Program-made: the position numbers and the translations under genes
Notes under the pieces: model-generated
Seen by the model: the letters and a program-made list of their open reading frames with translations, nothing else
Database searches by the model: none
What the model was told of the DNA's origin: nothing
Source of the DNA: an uncultured Collinsella sp.
Lineage (GTDB): Bacteria; Actinomycetota; Coriobacteriia; Coriobacteriales; Coriobacteriaceae
Direction of reading: 5' to 3'
Length of the DNA stretch: 64,000 bases
NCBI GenBank assembly: GCA_937937835.1
Contig: CALDBJ010000071.1
Span: 1 to 64,000 of the forward strand
Part shown: one piece after another, positions 54,349-63,352 of the stretch
Numbering within the stretch: the stretch's first letter is position 1
Layout: each line of letters starts with the position of its first letter

Positions 54349-55227
54349 ATGACGCAAAACAGCGCCCATACGGGCAAACTCTATGTGGTCGGCACGCCCA
54401 TCGGCAACCTGGGCGACCTGTCCCCGCGCGTTGGCGAGGCGTTTGCCGCCGCCGATGCCATCTGCTGCGAAGACACGCGTGTGACGTCAAAGCTGCTGAT
54501 GCACCTGGGCATTTCCAAGCCGCTTGTCCGTTGCGACGAGAATGTGATCGCCAGCCGCGCCGCCGGCCTGGTCGACCGTCTGCTGGCGGGGGAGACCCTC
54601 GCCTTTGCCTCGGACGCCGGCATGCCGAGCGTGTCCGATCCCGGCCAGGCGCTGGTCGAGGCGGCACGTGAGGCCGATGTGCCCGTCGAAGTTATTCCCG
54701 GGCCCTCCGCTTGCGTCACGGCGCTCGTTTCGTCCGGCATTCCCTGTGAGCATTTTTTCTTTGAGGGCTTTTTGGGCCGAAAGCACGGCGACCGCGTGCG
54801 TCGTTTGCAGCGCCTTGCCGTGGTTCCCGGCGCACTCATCTTCTACGAGTCTCCACATCGCATCGTGGCGACGCTCGAGGCCGTGGCAGAGGTTTTTCCC
54901 CAGCGTGAGGTTGCCGTCTGCCGCGAGCTCACCAAGCTGCACGAGGAAGTCTTGCGCGGGCCCGCTGCCCAGCTTGCTGAGGAGCTGCGTGCTCGCGGCG
55001 AGGTAAAGGGCGAGATTGCGCTGGTCATCGCGCCGCCGAGCGAGGATGAGGAGGCCGGTATCGTGCCGGTTGGCGCCGCGGCAGCGGATCCCGACGAGGC
55101 CCTGCGCGAGGATATCCGCGCCGCGCTCGAGGAGGGGGAGCCCGCGTCTGCGGTGGCCAAGCGCCTGTCTCAGAAGTATTCGCGCCGCAAGCGCGATGTC
55201 TATGCCATGGTGCTCGATATGCAATAG
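54349..55227 (+). CDS. rsmI: 16S rRNA (cytidine1402-2'-O)-methyltransferase RsmI
   Basis: A 292-residue SAM-dependent methyltransferase (tetrapyrrole methylase fold): LYVVGTPIGNLGDLSPR, CEDTRVTSKLL, ASDAGMPSVSDPGQALV, FEGFLGRKHGDRVRRL and YESPHRI. The C-terminal basic tail (KRLSQKYSRRKRDVYAMVLD) is normal. Weak ribosome site (AGG), 6 bp after the GH5-like gene, so likely translated by coupling. Confidence 0.95.
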   Translation: MTQNSAHTGKLYVVGTPIGNLGDLSPRVGEAFAAADAICCEDTRVTSKLLMHLGISKPLVRCDENVIASRAAGLVDRLLAGETLAFASDAGMPSVSDPGQALVEAAREADVPVEVIPGPSACVTALVSSGIPCEHFFFEGFLGRKHGDRVRRLQRLAVVPGALIFYESPHRIVATLEAVAEVFPQREVAVCRELTKLHEEVLRGPAAQLAEELRARGEVKGEIALVIAPPSEDEEAGIVPVGAAAADPDEALREDIRAALEEGEPASAVAKRLSQKYSRRKRDVYAMVLDMQ

Positions 55228-55296
55228 ATGGAGGATATCCAGCCCTTGCGCTAGAATCATCCTCTGTATGCAACGTTTTTCTGGAGGACAAACCCC

Positions 55297-56898
55297 ATGG
55301 ATCAAAGCAAGCCTTCGTTCTTTATCACGACGCCCATCTACTACGTCAACGCCGATCCGCACCTGGGCACGGCTTATTCCACCATCATCGCCGACGTTCA
55401 GGCTCGCTATCGCCGCTCCGCCGGCTATAACGTCAAGTTCCTGACCGGCATGGACGAGCACGGCGAGAAGGTCGCCGAGGCCGCAGCCAAGCACAACATG
55501 ACGCCTCAGGAGTGGACCGACAGCCAGGCTCCGCACTTCAAGGAGCTTTGGAACAAGCTCGAGATCTCCAACGACGACTTCATCCGCACCACCGAGCCGC
55601 GCCAGCATCATGCCGTGCAGTACCTGTGGGAGCGCATGAAGGAGTCTGGCTACCTGTATAAGGGCAGCTACGATGGCTGGTATTGCGTGCCCGACGAGAC
55701 CTACTTCACCGATACGCAGGTCCAGAAGGGCGATGAGGAGTACGGCAGCGTCGGCCAGCACCTGTGCCCCGACTGCCACCGTCCGCTTGAGCGCGTGCAG
55801 GAGGAGTCCTACTTCTTTAAGCTTTCCGCCTTCCAGGACAAGCTGCTCAAGCTCTATGACGAGCACCCCGACTTTGTCGAGCCTGCGTTCCGTATGAATG
55901 AGGTACGCAGCTTTGTCGAGGGCGGCCTTAATGACCTTTCCGTGAGCCGTACGAGCTTTGACTGGGGCATTCAGGTCCCGTTTGACGAGGGCCACGTGAC
56001 GTACGTGTGGTTCGATGCGCTGCTCAACTACATGACGGCCGTCGGCTACGGTGTGGACACCGACGAGGCACGTGCCGAGCTGGCCTATCGCTGGCCCGCG
56101 CAGTTCCACATCGTGGGTAAGGACATCATCCGCTTCCACTGCGTCATTTGGCCTGCTATGCTCATGGCCATCGGCGAGGCCCTGCCCGAGCACGTCTTTG
56201 CCCACGGCTTCCTGACCGTGCGCAATGCCGAGACTGGCAAGGCCGAGAAGATGTCCAAGAGCCGCGGCAACGCCATCGCTCCGCAGGACGTTATCGACAT
56301 GCTGGGCGTCGAGGGCTATCGCTACTACTTCATGACCGACGTCGTTCCCGGTACCGACGGCGCCATCAGCTTCGATCGCATGGAGCAGGTCTACAACGCC
56401 GACCTGGCCAACAGCTGGGGCAACCTCATCTCACGTTCGCTCAACATGAGCGGCAAGTACTTTGACGGTTGCGCGCCTGCCAAGCCCGCGTCGTTCGATA
56501 CGTTTGACAACCCTCTGGCAAAGATCGCCGACGGTCTGGTTGAGCGCTACATGGCCAAGATGGACGTGCTCGATTACGGCGGAGCCAAGGACGAGGTCAT
56601 GGAGCTCATCCATGCCGCCAACCACTACATCGAGGACTCCGAGCCTTGGGCACTTGCCAAGGACGAGGCCAAGGCTGACGAGCTGGCGTTTGTGATCTAC
56701 AACCTGCTCGAGGCCATCCGCATTGCCGCCCACCTGCTGATGCCGCTCATGCCTCAGACCTCTGCCGAGGCCCTGCGCCGCCTGTCCTGCGAGGACGAGG
56801 CCGCGACCGACGACCTCAAGGGCATTTGCGCTTGGGGCCTGCTTGCCGGCGGTCAGCCTGTCGAGAAGGGCGAGCCGCTGTTCCCGCGTCTGGGCTAA
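55297..56898 (+). CDS. metG: Methionyl-tRNA synthetase
   Basis: A 533-residue class I synthetase. HIGH-type motif in FITTPIYYVNADPHLGTAYS, metal-binding region CPDCHRPLERVQEESYFF, KMSKSRGN catalytic loop, and an anticodon-binding helical domain in the last ~170 residues. Without the C-terminal EMAP extension of E. coli type. GGAGG lies ~10 nt before ATG. Confidence 0.96.
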   Translation: MDQSKPSFFITTPIYYVNADPHLGTAYSTIIADVQARYRRSAGYNVKFLTGMDEHGEKVAEAAAKHNMTPQEWTDSQAPHFKELWNKLEISNDDFIRTTEPRQHHAVQYLWERMKESGYLYKGSYDGWYCVPDETYFTDTQVQKGDEEYGSVGQHLCPDCHRPLERVQEESYFFKLSAFQDKLLKLYDEHPDFVEPAFRMNEVRSFVEGGLNDLSVSRTSFDWGIQVPFDEGHVTYVWFDALLNYMTAVGYGVDTDEARAELAYRWPAQFHIVGKDIIRFHCVIWPAMLMAIGEALPEHVFAHGFLTVRNAETGKAEKMSKSRGNAIAPQDVIDMLGVEGYRYYFMTDVVPGTDGAISFDRMEQVYNADLANSWGNLISRSLNMSGKYFDGCAPAKPASFDTFDNPLAKIADGLVERYMAKMDVLDYGGAKDEVMELIHAANHYIEDSEPWALAKDEAKADELAFVIYNLLEAIRIAAHLLMPLMPQTSAEALRRLSCEDEAATDDLKGICAWGLLAGGQPVEKGEPLFPRLG

Positions 56899-56937
56899 GA
56901 TGCAGCGCGCCATATCGGCAATTTGCTGTTTAGCTGT

Positions 56938-56973
56938 AAGGGCATGGCCGCCACGGTCCATGCCCTTTTGTTT
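56938..56973 (+). terminator. Terminator of metG
   Basis: Perfect 10-bp stem AAGGGCATGG / CCATGCCCTT with a 10-nt loop, then TTGTTT. Confidence 0.85.
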
Positions 56974-57005
56974 CAAGACGCCGCCATCATGCTGAGGAGG
57001 CAACC

Positions 57006-57866
57006 ATGACAACTTCGCCTTTGGCAAACCCCACGGCCACCAGGGAGCTGCTGGAGGAGTTTGGCCTTGCGACCAAGCATCGCCTGGGCCAGAATTTCCT
57101 GATCGACAACCATGTAATTGAGCGCATTTGCGAGCTTGCCGAGCTTGCAGGCGATGAGCGCGTGCTCGAGGTTGGTCCGGGCGTTGGTACGCTCACGCTT
57201 GCGCTGTTGCAGGAGGCGGCGTGCGTCACGTCGATCGAGGCCGATCCCGAGCTCGAGCCGGTGCTCGATGCTCACGCCGCCGACTACGCCAACTTCCGCT
57301 TTATCATGGGCGACGCGCTTAAGGTGACGCCGGAGCAGATTGAGCAGGCCGCCGGCGGTGAGCCGACGGTATTTGTCGCGAACTTGCCCTATAACGTGGC
57401 GGCGACGATCATCTTGCAGTTTTTTCAGACGATGCCCGCGCTCAAGCGTGCCGTGGTCATGGTGCAAAAGGAGGTTGCCGATCGCATTGCCGCAGTGCCG
57501 GGCAACAAGACCTATGGCGGCTATACGGCAAAGCTCGGCCTGTATGCGCAGGTGACGGGTCGCTTTGAGGTGCCGCCGCGTTGCTTTATGCCAGCGCCGC
57601 ACGTGGACTCGGCCGTCGTGCGTATCGACCGTGTTGACGGCGTGGTGCCCGAGGGGCTCGATCGCGAGTTCGTGGCTCGTGTGATCGACGCTGCATTTGC
57701 TCAGCGGCGCAAGACCGTCCGAAATTCCATGAGCGCCAACGGTTTTGCCAAGGACGTGCTCGATGCCGCTTTTGAGGTTTGCGGTATCGCACCCACCACG
57801 CGCGCCGAGACGCTCGATGTTGCCGACTTTGTCCGTCTGGCCCGGGAGCTAATCCATGACGCCTAA
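57006..57866 (+). CDS. rsmA: 16S rRNA dimethyladenosine transferase RsmA (KsgA)
   Basis: A 286-residue methyltransferase that dimethylates A1518/A1519. RLGQNFLIDNHVIERI, SAM motif VLEVGPGVGTLTLALL, catalytic VANLPYNVAATII, and MVQKEVADRIAAVPGNKTYGG are all present. GAGGAGG precedes ATG. Overlaps tatD by 11 bp. Confidence 0.96.
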   Translation: MTTSPLANPTATRELLEEFGLATKHRLGQNFLIDNHVIERICELAELAGDERVLEVGPGVGTLTLALLQEAACVTSIEADPELEPVLDAHAADYANFRFIMGDALKVTPEQIEQAAGGEPTVFVANLPYNVAATIILQFFQTMPALKRAVVMVQKEVADRIAAVPGNKTYGGYTAKLGLYAQVTGRFEVPPRCFMPAPHVDSAVVRIDRVDGVVPEGLDREFVARVIDAAFAQRRKTVRNSMSANGFAKDVLDAAFEVCGIAPTTRAETLDVADFVRLARELIHDA

Positions 57867-58773
57867 TGCCGAACGCGTGACGTTTACCAAGAAAAAGAAG
57901 ACGGTTGCTTGTCCCGTGCCCTTGGCGCCGCTTGCCGACACGCATGCACATCTGCTTTCGTTTTGGGGCAAGGATGTGCCCGAGACGCTCGTGCGCGCCA
58001 AAGCCGCGGGCGTCGACCTGTTGGTGACGATGTTCGACCCCATTGCCGACAAGCGCAGCGTGGCGGACTATAGCGACTGGCTGGTGCGCGAGATTCTTCC
58101 GATGCAGGATATCCCGCAGATCAAGTATCTTGCCGGCGTGCATCCGTATGGCGCGCCGGACTATACCGACGACGTTCATGCACAGGTCGTTGCGGCACTT
58201 GATGACCCCTTATGCGCCGGTATTGGCGAAATCGGCCTGGACTACCACATGGACTATGACGACGATATCGCGCCGGCACCCCATAACGTGCAGATTGATT
58301 GCATGGCGCGCCAGCTCGAGCTTGCCGTGCGCCGCAATGTGCCGGTGGAGCTGCACCTGCGTCACGAGGACTCGGATGGGGAGCGCACCTCGCACGTTGA
58401 TGCGTACAACGTGCTTCGTGAGGTGGGCGTGCCCCAGGCCGGTTGTGTGCTGCACTGTTTTGGCGAGGACCGCGCCACGATGGAGCGCTTTGTGGAGCTG
58501 GGCTGCTATATCGCCTATGGTGGTGCGGCCACCTTTAAGCGCAACGACGACGTGCGCGAGGCATTTGCGGCAACCCCACTCGATCGAATTTTGTTCGAGA
58601 CGGATTGCCCGTATATGGCTCCAGAGCCCATCCGCGGTCTTGAATGCGAGCCCGCAATGATCTCCATTACGGCAAACACGCTGGTCAACGACCGTGTCGA
58701 TCGTACCGGCGAGGATGCTGAGGCAATCGCGCGAGCAGCTTGGGAAAATGCCTGTAAACTTTTTCAAAAATAG
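57856..58773 (+). CDS. TatD-family metal-dependent hydrolase
   Basis: A 305-residue amidohydrolase-fold DNase. LADTHAHLLSF (metal H-x-H), GIGEIGLDYHMDYD (Glu), PVELHLRHED (His), VLHCFGEDRATMERFVELGCYIAYGG (His), and FETDCPYMAPEPIRGLECEP (Asp) are the family ligands. A Lys/Thr-rich N-terminal ~20 residues precede the core. The rsmA-tatD order is common in bacteria. Confidence 0.93.
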   Translation: MTPNAERVTFTKKKKTVACPVPLAPLADTHAHLLSFWGKDVPETLVRAKAAGVDLLVTMFDPIADKRSVADYSDWLVREILPMQDIPQIKYLAGVHPYGAPDYTDDVHAQVVAALDDPLCAGIGEIGLDYHMDYDDDIAPAPHNVQIDCMARQLELAVRRNVPVELHLRHEDSDGERTSHVDAYNVLREVGVPQAGCVLHCFGEDRATMERFVELGCYIAYGGAATFKRNDDVREAFAATPLDRILFETDCPYMAPEPIRGLECEPAMISITANTLVNDRVDRTGEDAEAIARAAWENACKLFQK

Positions 58774-58776
58774 TTC

Positions 58777-58805
58777 TTGCGTTCGCGATGGCGCTCCGTT
58801 ATTCT
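58777..58805 (+). promoter_or_regulatory. Promoter of tRNA-Leu
   Basis: TTGCGT, 17 bp, TATTCT, 11 bp before the tRNA 5' end. Confidence 0.65.
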
Positions 58806-58816
58806 AATTCCTGCAC

Positions 58817-58903
58817 GCGGGCGTGGCGGAATTGGCAGACGCGTACGGTTCAGGTCCGTATGGGGGCAACCCCATGAAGGTTCAAGTCCTTTCGCCCGCA
58901 CCA
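58817..58903 (+). tRNA. tRNA-Leu (anticodon CAG)
   Basis: 87 nt including encoded CCA: acceptor GCGGGCG/CGCCCGC, anticodon loop with CAG in stem ACGG/CCGT, long variable arm (TATGGGGGCAACCCCATG), T-arm GGTTCAAGTCC. Confidence 0.95.
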
Positions 58904-58945
58904 TTAAATTAAAGAGCTCCCAGCAATGGGAGCTTTTTTGTTATG
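58886..58945 (+). repeat. tRNA-Leu 3' end plus terminator, direct repeat copy 1
   Basis: This 60-bp block runs from inside the T-arm of tRNA-Leu to just past its terminator. It matches the block at 59075-59134 at 57 of 60 positions. Confidence 0.9.
58915..58940 (+). terminator. Terminator of tRNA-Leu
   Basis: AGCTCCCA-GCAA-TGGGAGCT, a perfect stem with a GNRA tetraloop, then TTTTT. Confidence 0.9.
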
Positions 58946-58948
58946 GGC

Positions 58949-59006
58949 CCTTCACAGGGACTTGAACCTGTGAAGGAGCGAGCGTAAAGAAAACGCGGAG
59001 CGTTTT
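58949..59006. other. T-arm-like palindrome and AAAACGC hairpin after tRNA-Leu
   Basis: CCTTCACAGG (58949-58958) and CCTGTGAAGG (58967-58976) form a perfect 10-bp stem. Read on the minus strand its loop is TTCAAGT-like, a T-arm mimic. Then the 20-mer AAGAAAACGCGGAGCGTTTT (58987-59006) forms a hairpin. The same 20-mer lies after tRNA-Arg at the right edge. Confidence 0.7.
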
Positions 59007-59074
59007 TAGCGAGCTGGCGAGGACGCCGGCAGGCGGCCGAAGCCGGTGCGGATCCGCGAAGCGGATACGCGGAC

Positions 59075-59134
59075 GTCCTTTCGCCCGCACCATTGAATGA
59101 AAGAACTCCCAGCAATGGGAGCTTTTTTGTTATG
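59075..59134 (+). repeat. tRNA-Leu 3' end plus terminator, direct repeat copy 2
   Basis: Duplicate of the 58886-58945 block, offset 189 bp. It includes the tRNA 3' acceptor half and CCA, but no tRNA 5' half, so it is not a functional tRNA. The terminator stem keeps six of its pairs (CTCCCA-GCAA-TGGGAG). Confidence 0.9.
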
Positions 59135-59191
59135 TACGATCTCCTTGTACGGGTATCCTAATGCCAACGTGTGCCTATCAGAGGAGAGACC

Positions 59192-60130
59192 ATGCTGTTG
59201 TCCGGTATCATCGCCGCCCTTACCAGCCTTTTGATTCCCATCATCATCCTGTTGCTGCTGCTTCCTAACGCCTGCTATGTCGTTGAACAACAGCATGCCG
59301 TGATCATCGAGCGTCTGGGCAAGTTTAACCGCATCGTCAACGCGGGCTTCCACATGAAGGTGCCCGTGATCGACCGCAAGGCCGCCACGGTGAGTCTGCG
59401 CACCATGAAAAACGGTTTTGGCATCGACGTTAAGACCCAGGACAACGTGACCATCGGCCTTGAGGTCTCTGCTCAGTACCACGTGAGCTATGACATGGGC
59501 GCCGGCCCGGCAGATTCGGGTATCTACAAGAGCTACTACATGCTGCAGGAGCCCGTCGACCAGATGCGTGACTTCATCACCGACGCCCTGCGCTCTTCGA
59601 TCCCCGTCTACACACTCGATGAGGTCTTTGCCAAGAAGGATGACATCGCCAAGGATGTCAACGCTACCGTTTCCGAGCAGATGGCCGCCTACGGCTTCAC
59701 CCTCGTGTCGACGCTCATCACCAAAATCGCACTGCCGACCGAGGTTGAGAACTCCATGAACGACATCAACGCTGCCCAGCGCAAGCGCGCTGCGGCACAG
59801 GAGCTCGCTGAGGCCGACCGCATCAAGCGCGTCACCGAGGCGACCGCCGAGGCCGAGGCAATGGAAAAGGCGGGCGAGGGCATCGCCAACCAGCGCAAGG
59901 CCATCGCGCTGGGTATCAAAGATTCGCTCGAGATCATCCAAGAGACGGGTGTCGGCAATGACGAGGCCAACCAACTGTTCATGTTTACGCAGTGGTCCGA
60001 GATGATGACAGAGTTCGCTCGCACGGGTAAAACCTCGACGGTCGTGCTGCCGAGCGACTTTTCGCAGTCGGCCTCGATGTTCGAGCAGATGCTGACCGCC
60101 AGCAAAGTTCAAAACGATTCGAAGGAGTAG
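59192..60130 (+). CDS. SPFH/band-7 membrane protein (slipin/QmcA-like)
   Basis: A 312-residue protein. An N-terminal transmembrane helix (IIAALTSLLIPIIILLLLLP), the SPFH domain (about 35-200; CYVVEQQHAVIIERLGKF, VPVIDRK), then an Ala/Glu-rich coiled coil (RKRAAAQELAEADRIKRVTEA). Forms oligomeric membrane scaffolds, perhaps with FtsH-type proteases. No NfeD partner is adjacent. GAGGAG lies 5 nt before ATG. Confidence 0.92.
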   Translation: MLLSGIIAALTSLLIPIIILLLLLPNACYVVEQQHAVIIERLGKFNRIVNAGFHMKVPVIDRKAATVSLRTMKNGFGIDVKTQDNVTIGLEVSAQYHVSYDMGAGPADSGIYKSYYMLQEPVDQMRDFITDALRSSIPVYTLDEVFAKKDDIAKDVNATVSEQMAAYGFTLVSTLITKIALPTEVENSMNDINAAQRKRAAAQELAEADRIKRVTEATAEAEAMEKAGEGIANQRKAIALGIKDSLEIIQETGVGNDEANQLFMFTQWSEMMTEFARTGKTSTVVLPSDFSQSASMFEQMLTASKVQNDSKE

Positions 60131-60136
60131 ACGCGC

Positions 60137-60607
60137 GTGAAATACACCGTCGTTTGCGTCGGTAAGCTCAAGGAGCGCTTTTGGAAGGACGCGTGCGCTG
60201 AGTACACCAAGCGCCTAGGTGCCTATGCCAAGGTTGATATCCGCGAGGTGGCCGATATCGACCCGGCTAAGGCGGGCGGCGTGGATGCCGCGCGCGACAA
60301 GGAGGGGGCGGCAATTCTTGCTGCATTGCCGTCTCGGGCGCATGTGATCCTGCTGGCTATCGAGGGCAAGGAGCGTTCGAGTGAGGAGCTCTCGGCGCGG
60401 CTCGACGATCTTATGCTGCGAGGCAGCAGCGACATTGCCTTTGTAATCGGCGGTTCGGACGGCGTGAGTGATGAGGTGCGCGCCCGCGCCGACGAGATGC
60501 TCAGCTTTGGACGCATTACCTTGCCGCATAACCTGGCGCGTGTGGTGCTGCTAGAGCAGATTTACCGTGCCTGCAAGATCAGCCGTGGCGAGCCGTATCA
60601 CAAATAG
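60137..60607 (+). CDS. rlmH: 23S rRNA (pseudouridine1915-N3)-methyltransferase RlmH
   Basis: A 156-residue SPOUT methyltransferase with a C-terminal trefoil knot: FVIGGSDGVSDEVRARAD and SFGRITLPHNLARVVLLEQIYRAC with the final GEPYHK. GTG start with AAGGAG 8-9 nt upstream, overlapping the end of the SPFH gene. Confidence 0.96.
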   Translation: MKYTVVCVGKLKERFWKDACAEYTKRLGAYAKVDIREVADIDPAKAGGVDAARDKEGAAILAALPSRAHVILLAIEGKERSSEELSARLDDLMLRGSSDIAFVIGGSDGVSDEVRARADEMLSFGRITLPHNLARVVLLEQIYRACKISRGEPYHK

Positions 60608-60680
60608 GTCGGCAATACGAAACAATGGCGTGGGACAATACCTTTCGTTTTGAGGAATGTGTCTGAAAGGACTATGAGAT

Positions 60681-61451
60681 ATGAAGATTGGGTTTGTCGG
60701 TTTTGGCAATATGGCGAGCGCTATGGCCGATGGCTGGATCGCTGCCGGTGTAGCTGCGAGCGACATGTGCGCCTGCGCGGGTCGCTACGACGCACTGGTT
60801 GAGCGCTGCGAGGCGCGCGGCATGGTCGTCTGCCACGATGCCGCCGAGGTTGTCGCCGCATCCGATATCGTGGTCGCTGCGGTCAAACCGTATATGATCG
60901 AGAAGATATTCGCCCCGCTCAAGGATGCTCTTGCCAAAAAGGTCGTTCTGTCGGTTGCTTGGACCTGGGACAGTGCCAAGTGGGAGCAGGTCCTGCCGGG
61001 CGTCGCGCATATCTCGACGGTGCCCAACACGCCGGTTTCGGTGGGCGAGGGCGTCATCGCTTGCGAGAAGGCTTCCACGCTTAGTGATGAGCAGAGCGCC
61101 GTGGTGCTTGATCTGCTTGGCAAACTCGGTGTGGTGGTCGAGCTCGATACGAGCCTGCTGTTTGTGGGCGGCACGGTGGGTGGTTGCGCTCCGGCATTTG
61201 TCGCCATGGCAATCGAGGCCCTGGGCGATGCGGCGGTCAAGCACGGTATCCCGCGTGCCGATGCCTATCGCATTGTGAGCCAGATGGTGCTAGGTACGGC
61301 AAAGCTGCAGCTTGCAACTGGCCAGCATCCTGCGGCGATGAAGGATGCCGTATGCTCGCCCGGTGGTGCCACCATCAAGGGCGTCGTTGCGCTCGAGGAC
61401 GCTGGCATGCGCAGCGCCCTGGTCAAGGCAATCGACGCAACTCTCCAGTAA
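60681..61451 (+). CDS. proC: Pyrroline-5-carboxylate reductase
   Basis: A 256-residue NAD(P)H enzyme for the last step of proline synthesis. Rossmann start MKIGFVGFGNMASAMADGWI, VAAVKPYMIEKI, the ISTVPNTPVSVGEGV catalytic region, and the C-terminal dimer helices with HPAAMKDAVCSPGGATIKGV. AAAGGA lies ~10 nt before ATG. Confidence 0.95.
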   Translation: MKIGFVGFGNMASAMADGWIAAGVAASDMCACAGRYDALVERCEARGMVVCHDAAEVVAASDIVVAAVKPYMIEKIFAPLKDALAKKVVLSVAWTWDSAKWEQVLPGVAHISTVPNTPVSVGEGVIACEKASTLSDEQSAVVLDLLGKLGVVVELDTSLLFVGGTVGGCAPAFVAMAIEALGDAAVKHGIPRADAYRIVSQMVLGTAKLQLATGQHPAAMKDAVCSPGGATIKGVVALEDAGMRSALVKAIDATLQ

Positions 61452-61612
61452 AACCGACCAAAAAAAGGACGGGTTTATTTTTGGCAGGTATTTTCTGCGG
61501 TTTTGTCCTTTTAGCGAAAAGCGCCCCGCAACTGGTTCAATTCCAGTTGCGGGGCGCTTGCGTTTGCCCAGATAAAACAGACCAAAATAAACCTGTCCCT
61601 TTTTGGCAGGTT
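61450..61612. repeat. Inverted pair of the GGACAGGTTTATTTTGG repeat around a hairpin
   Basis: The left arm (61450-61499) carries GGACGGGTTTATTTTTGGCA. The right arm (61564-61612) is the reverse complement of the copy at 8671-8724, with near identity over ~50 bp. Between them is a perfect 16-bp hairpin AGCGCCCCGCAACTGG (61520-61535 with 61543-61558). The block lies directly after proC and touches the next gene's stop codon. Confidence 0.75.
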
Positions 61613-61784
61613 AGTCCCAGAAGCTGTCTTCCTCATCCTCGGACTTGGGTCCGCGGTCGACGTACATCTTATGGGTACGCTTCTCCATTACAAAGGCAAG
61701 AATCGCAAATAACAGGATGCCGCCGGCGAAAAGGATGGCAAAACCGGTGCGGGTGCCAAACAAAAAGGAAAAAACTGCGTCCAT
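61611..61784 (-). CDS. Small single-span membrane protein, 57 aa
   Basis: MDAVFSFLFGTRTGFAILFA, then GGILLFAILAFVME gives one transmembrane helix, followed by a short basic turn (KRTHKMYVDRG) and an acidic tail (KSEDEEDSFWD). GAAGG lies before ATG. Recalled as a conserved short protein of Coriobacteria; function unknown. Divergent from serS, with a perfect AAGTATATACTT palindrome (61828-61839) between them. Its stop codon lies inside the repeat block on its right side. Confidence 0.75.
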   Translation of the reverse strand: MDAVFSFLFGTRTGFAILFAGGILLFAILAFVMEKRTHKMYVDRGPKSEDEEDSFWD

Positions 61785-61895
61785 TGGGTGCCTTCTTGCG
61801 TAGTTGAGTTGGGTCGTAAACGCTCATAAGTATATACTTGCCCATACATGTACAAGGTTGCAACCTAAATGGAATGTATATCGCCGGAGGATCTA

Positions 61896-63179
61896 ATGCT
61901 TGATATCAAGTTTGTTCGCGAGAACCCCGATGCCATCGATGTCGCCATGGCTAACCGCCAGACGTCTTGGGATCGCGAGAAGTTCTTTGAGCTCGACGAC
62001 GAGCGCCGTGCCGTCATCACCGAGGTCGAGGAGCTCCAGGCTACGCGCAATGCCGAGTCCAAGAAGATCGGCGCCCTGATGAAGGAGGGCAAGAAGGACG
62101 AGGCCGAGGCCGCCAAGGAGGCCGTGCGCGCCGTCAACGAGAAGATTGACGGTCTGGCCGAGCGCCGCACTGCTCTCGAGCAGGAGCAGTACGACTTCAT
62201 GGCTCACTTGCCCAACATTCCTTGCGAGGCCACGCCGTACGGCAAGGACGAGGACGAGAACATTGAGCGCCGTCGTTGGGGCACCCCGCGCGAGTTCGAC
62301 TTCGACTTTAAGCCGCACTGGGATCTGGGCACCGATCTGGACATCCTCGACTTCGAGCGTGGCAATAAGCTCTCCGGCAGCCGCTTTACCGTTCTCGGTG
62401 GCGCCGGCGCCCGCCTGGAGCGCGCCCTTATCAACTTCTTCCTCGATACGCACACCAGCCGTGGTTTTAAGGAGTGGTGGCCGCCCATCGTCGTCAAGCG
62501 TCAGACCATGTTCGGCACGGGTCAGCTGCCCAAGTTCGAGGATGACGCCTATCACGTCTCGGGCGACAACTTCCTGATCCCCACCGCCGAGGTCGTGCTT
62601 ACCAACCTGCACGCCGGCGAGGTCCTCGATGCCGACACTCTGCCGCGCCGCTACACCGCCTTCACCCCCTGCTTCCGCGAGGAGGCCGGTTCCGCCGGTC
62701 GCGACACCCGCGGCATCATCCGTCAGCACGAGTTCGACAAGGTCGAGATGGTCAAGTTCGCTAAGCCGGAGGAGTCTGACGAGGAGCTCGAGAGTATGAC
62801 CGCCGAGGCCGAGTACCTGCTGCAGCAGCTGGGCCTTCCGTATCGCGTGATTAGCCTGTGCACCGGTGACTTGGGCTTCTCTGCCCGTCAGACCTACGAC
62901 GTCGAGGTCTGGCTGCCGAGCTACAACGCCTACAAGGAGATCAGCTCCTGCTCCAACTGCGGTGACTTCCAGGCTCGCCGCGCCAACATCAAGTATCGCG
63001 ACCCCGAGAACTTCAAGGGTTCGCGCTACCTGCACACTCTCAACGGTTCTGGCCTGCCGGCTGGCCGCACCATGGCCGCCATTCTGGAGAACTACCAGAA
63101 CTCCGACGGCACCATCACGATCCCCGAGGTCCTGCGTCCTTACATGGGTGGTCTCGAGAAGATCGAGCCGGTCGCGTAA
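61896..63179 (+). CDS. serS: Seryl-tRNA synthetase
   Basis: A 427-residue class II synthetase. An N-terminal coiled-coil arm (about 30-110; [20 protein letters not shown]) binds the long arm of tRNA-Ser. Motif 2 is [19 protein letters not shown], with [13 protein letters not shown], and motif 3 is [22 protein letters not shown] is set by GGAGG 5 nt upstream. Not preceded by a T-box. Confidence 0.96.
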   Translation: MLDIKFVRENPDAIDVAMANRQTSWDREKFFELDDERRAVITEVEELQATRNAESKKIGALMKEGKKDEAEAAKEAVRAVNEKIDGLAERRTALEQEQYDFMAHLPNIPCEATPYGKDEDENIERRRWGTPREFDFDFKPHWDLGTDLDILDFERGNKLSGSRFTVLGGAGARLERALINFFLDTHTSRGFKEWWPPIVVKRQTMFGTGQLPKFEDDAYHVSGDNFLIPTAEVVLTNLHAGEVLDADTLPRRYTAFTPCFREEAGSAGRDTRGIIRQHEFDKVEMVKFAKPEESDEELESMTAEAEYLLQQLGLPYRVISLCTGDLGFSARQTYDVEVWLPSYNAYKEISSCSNCGDFQARRANIKYRDPENFKGSRYLHTLNGSGLPAGRTMAAILENYQNSDGTITIPEVLRPYMGGLEKIEPVA

Positions 63180-63202
63180 GTTGGCTGCATAGGGGATATG
63201 CA

Positions 63203-63231
63203 AGGGCGCTCCTTCGGGGGCGCCCTATTTC
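63203..63231 (+). terminator. Terminator of serS
   Basis: AGGGCGC / GCGCCCT stem, 10-nt loop, then ATTTC. The T-run is short. Confidence 0.7.
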
Positions 63232-63280
63232 GTGCGCAGGTCCATACCATGCCGTGCGGACAGCTCAATAGAAAACACAC

Positions 63281-63292
63281 GAACAACTGTTC
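63281..63292. promoter_or_regulatory. LexA/SOS-like box
   Basis: GAAC-AACT-GTTC is a perfect inverted repeat within CGAACAACTGTTCT, 12 of 14 positions of the Gram-positive CGAACRNRYGTTYC consensus. It overlaps the expected -35 of a promoter with -10 TATGCT (63314-63319). Confidence 0.5.
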
Positions 63293-63352
63293 TGTATACA
63301 GCCATCTACCTGCTATGCTTTTGCTAAATAAGAGCGAGAGAAAGGGGACGCG

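Noticed and set aside
59040..59100. A second tRNA gene after tRNA-Leu
   Set aside because: Only the T-arm/acceptor 3' half is duplicated; no D-arm or anticodon arm precedes it.
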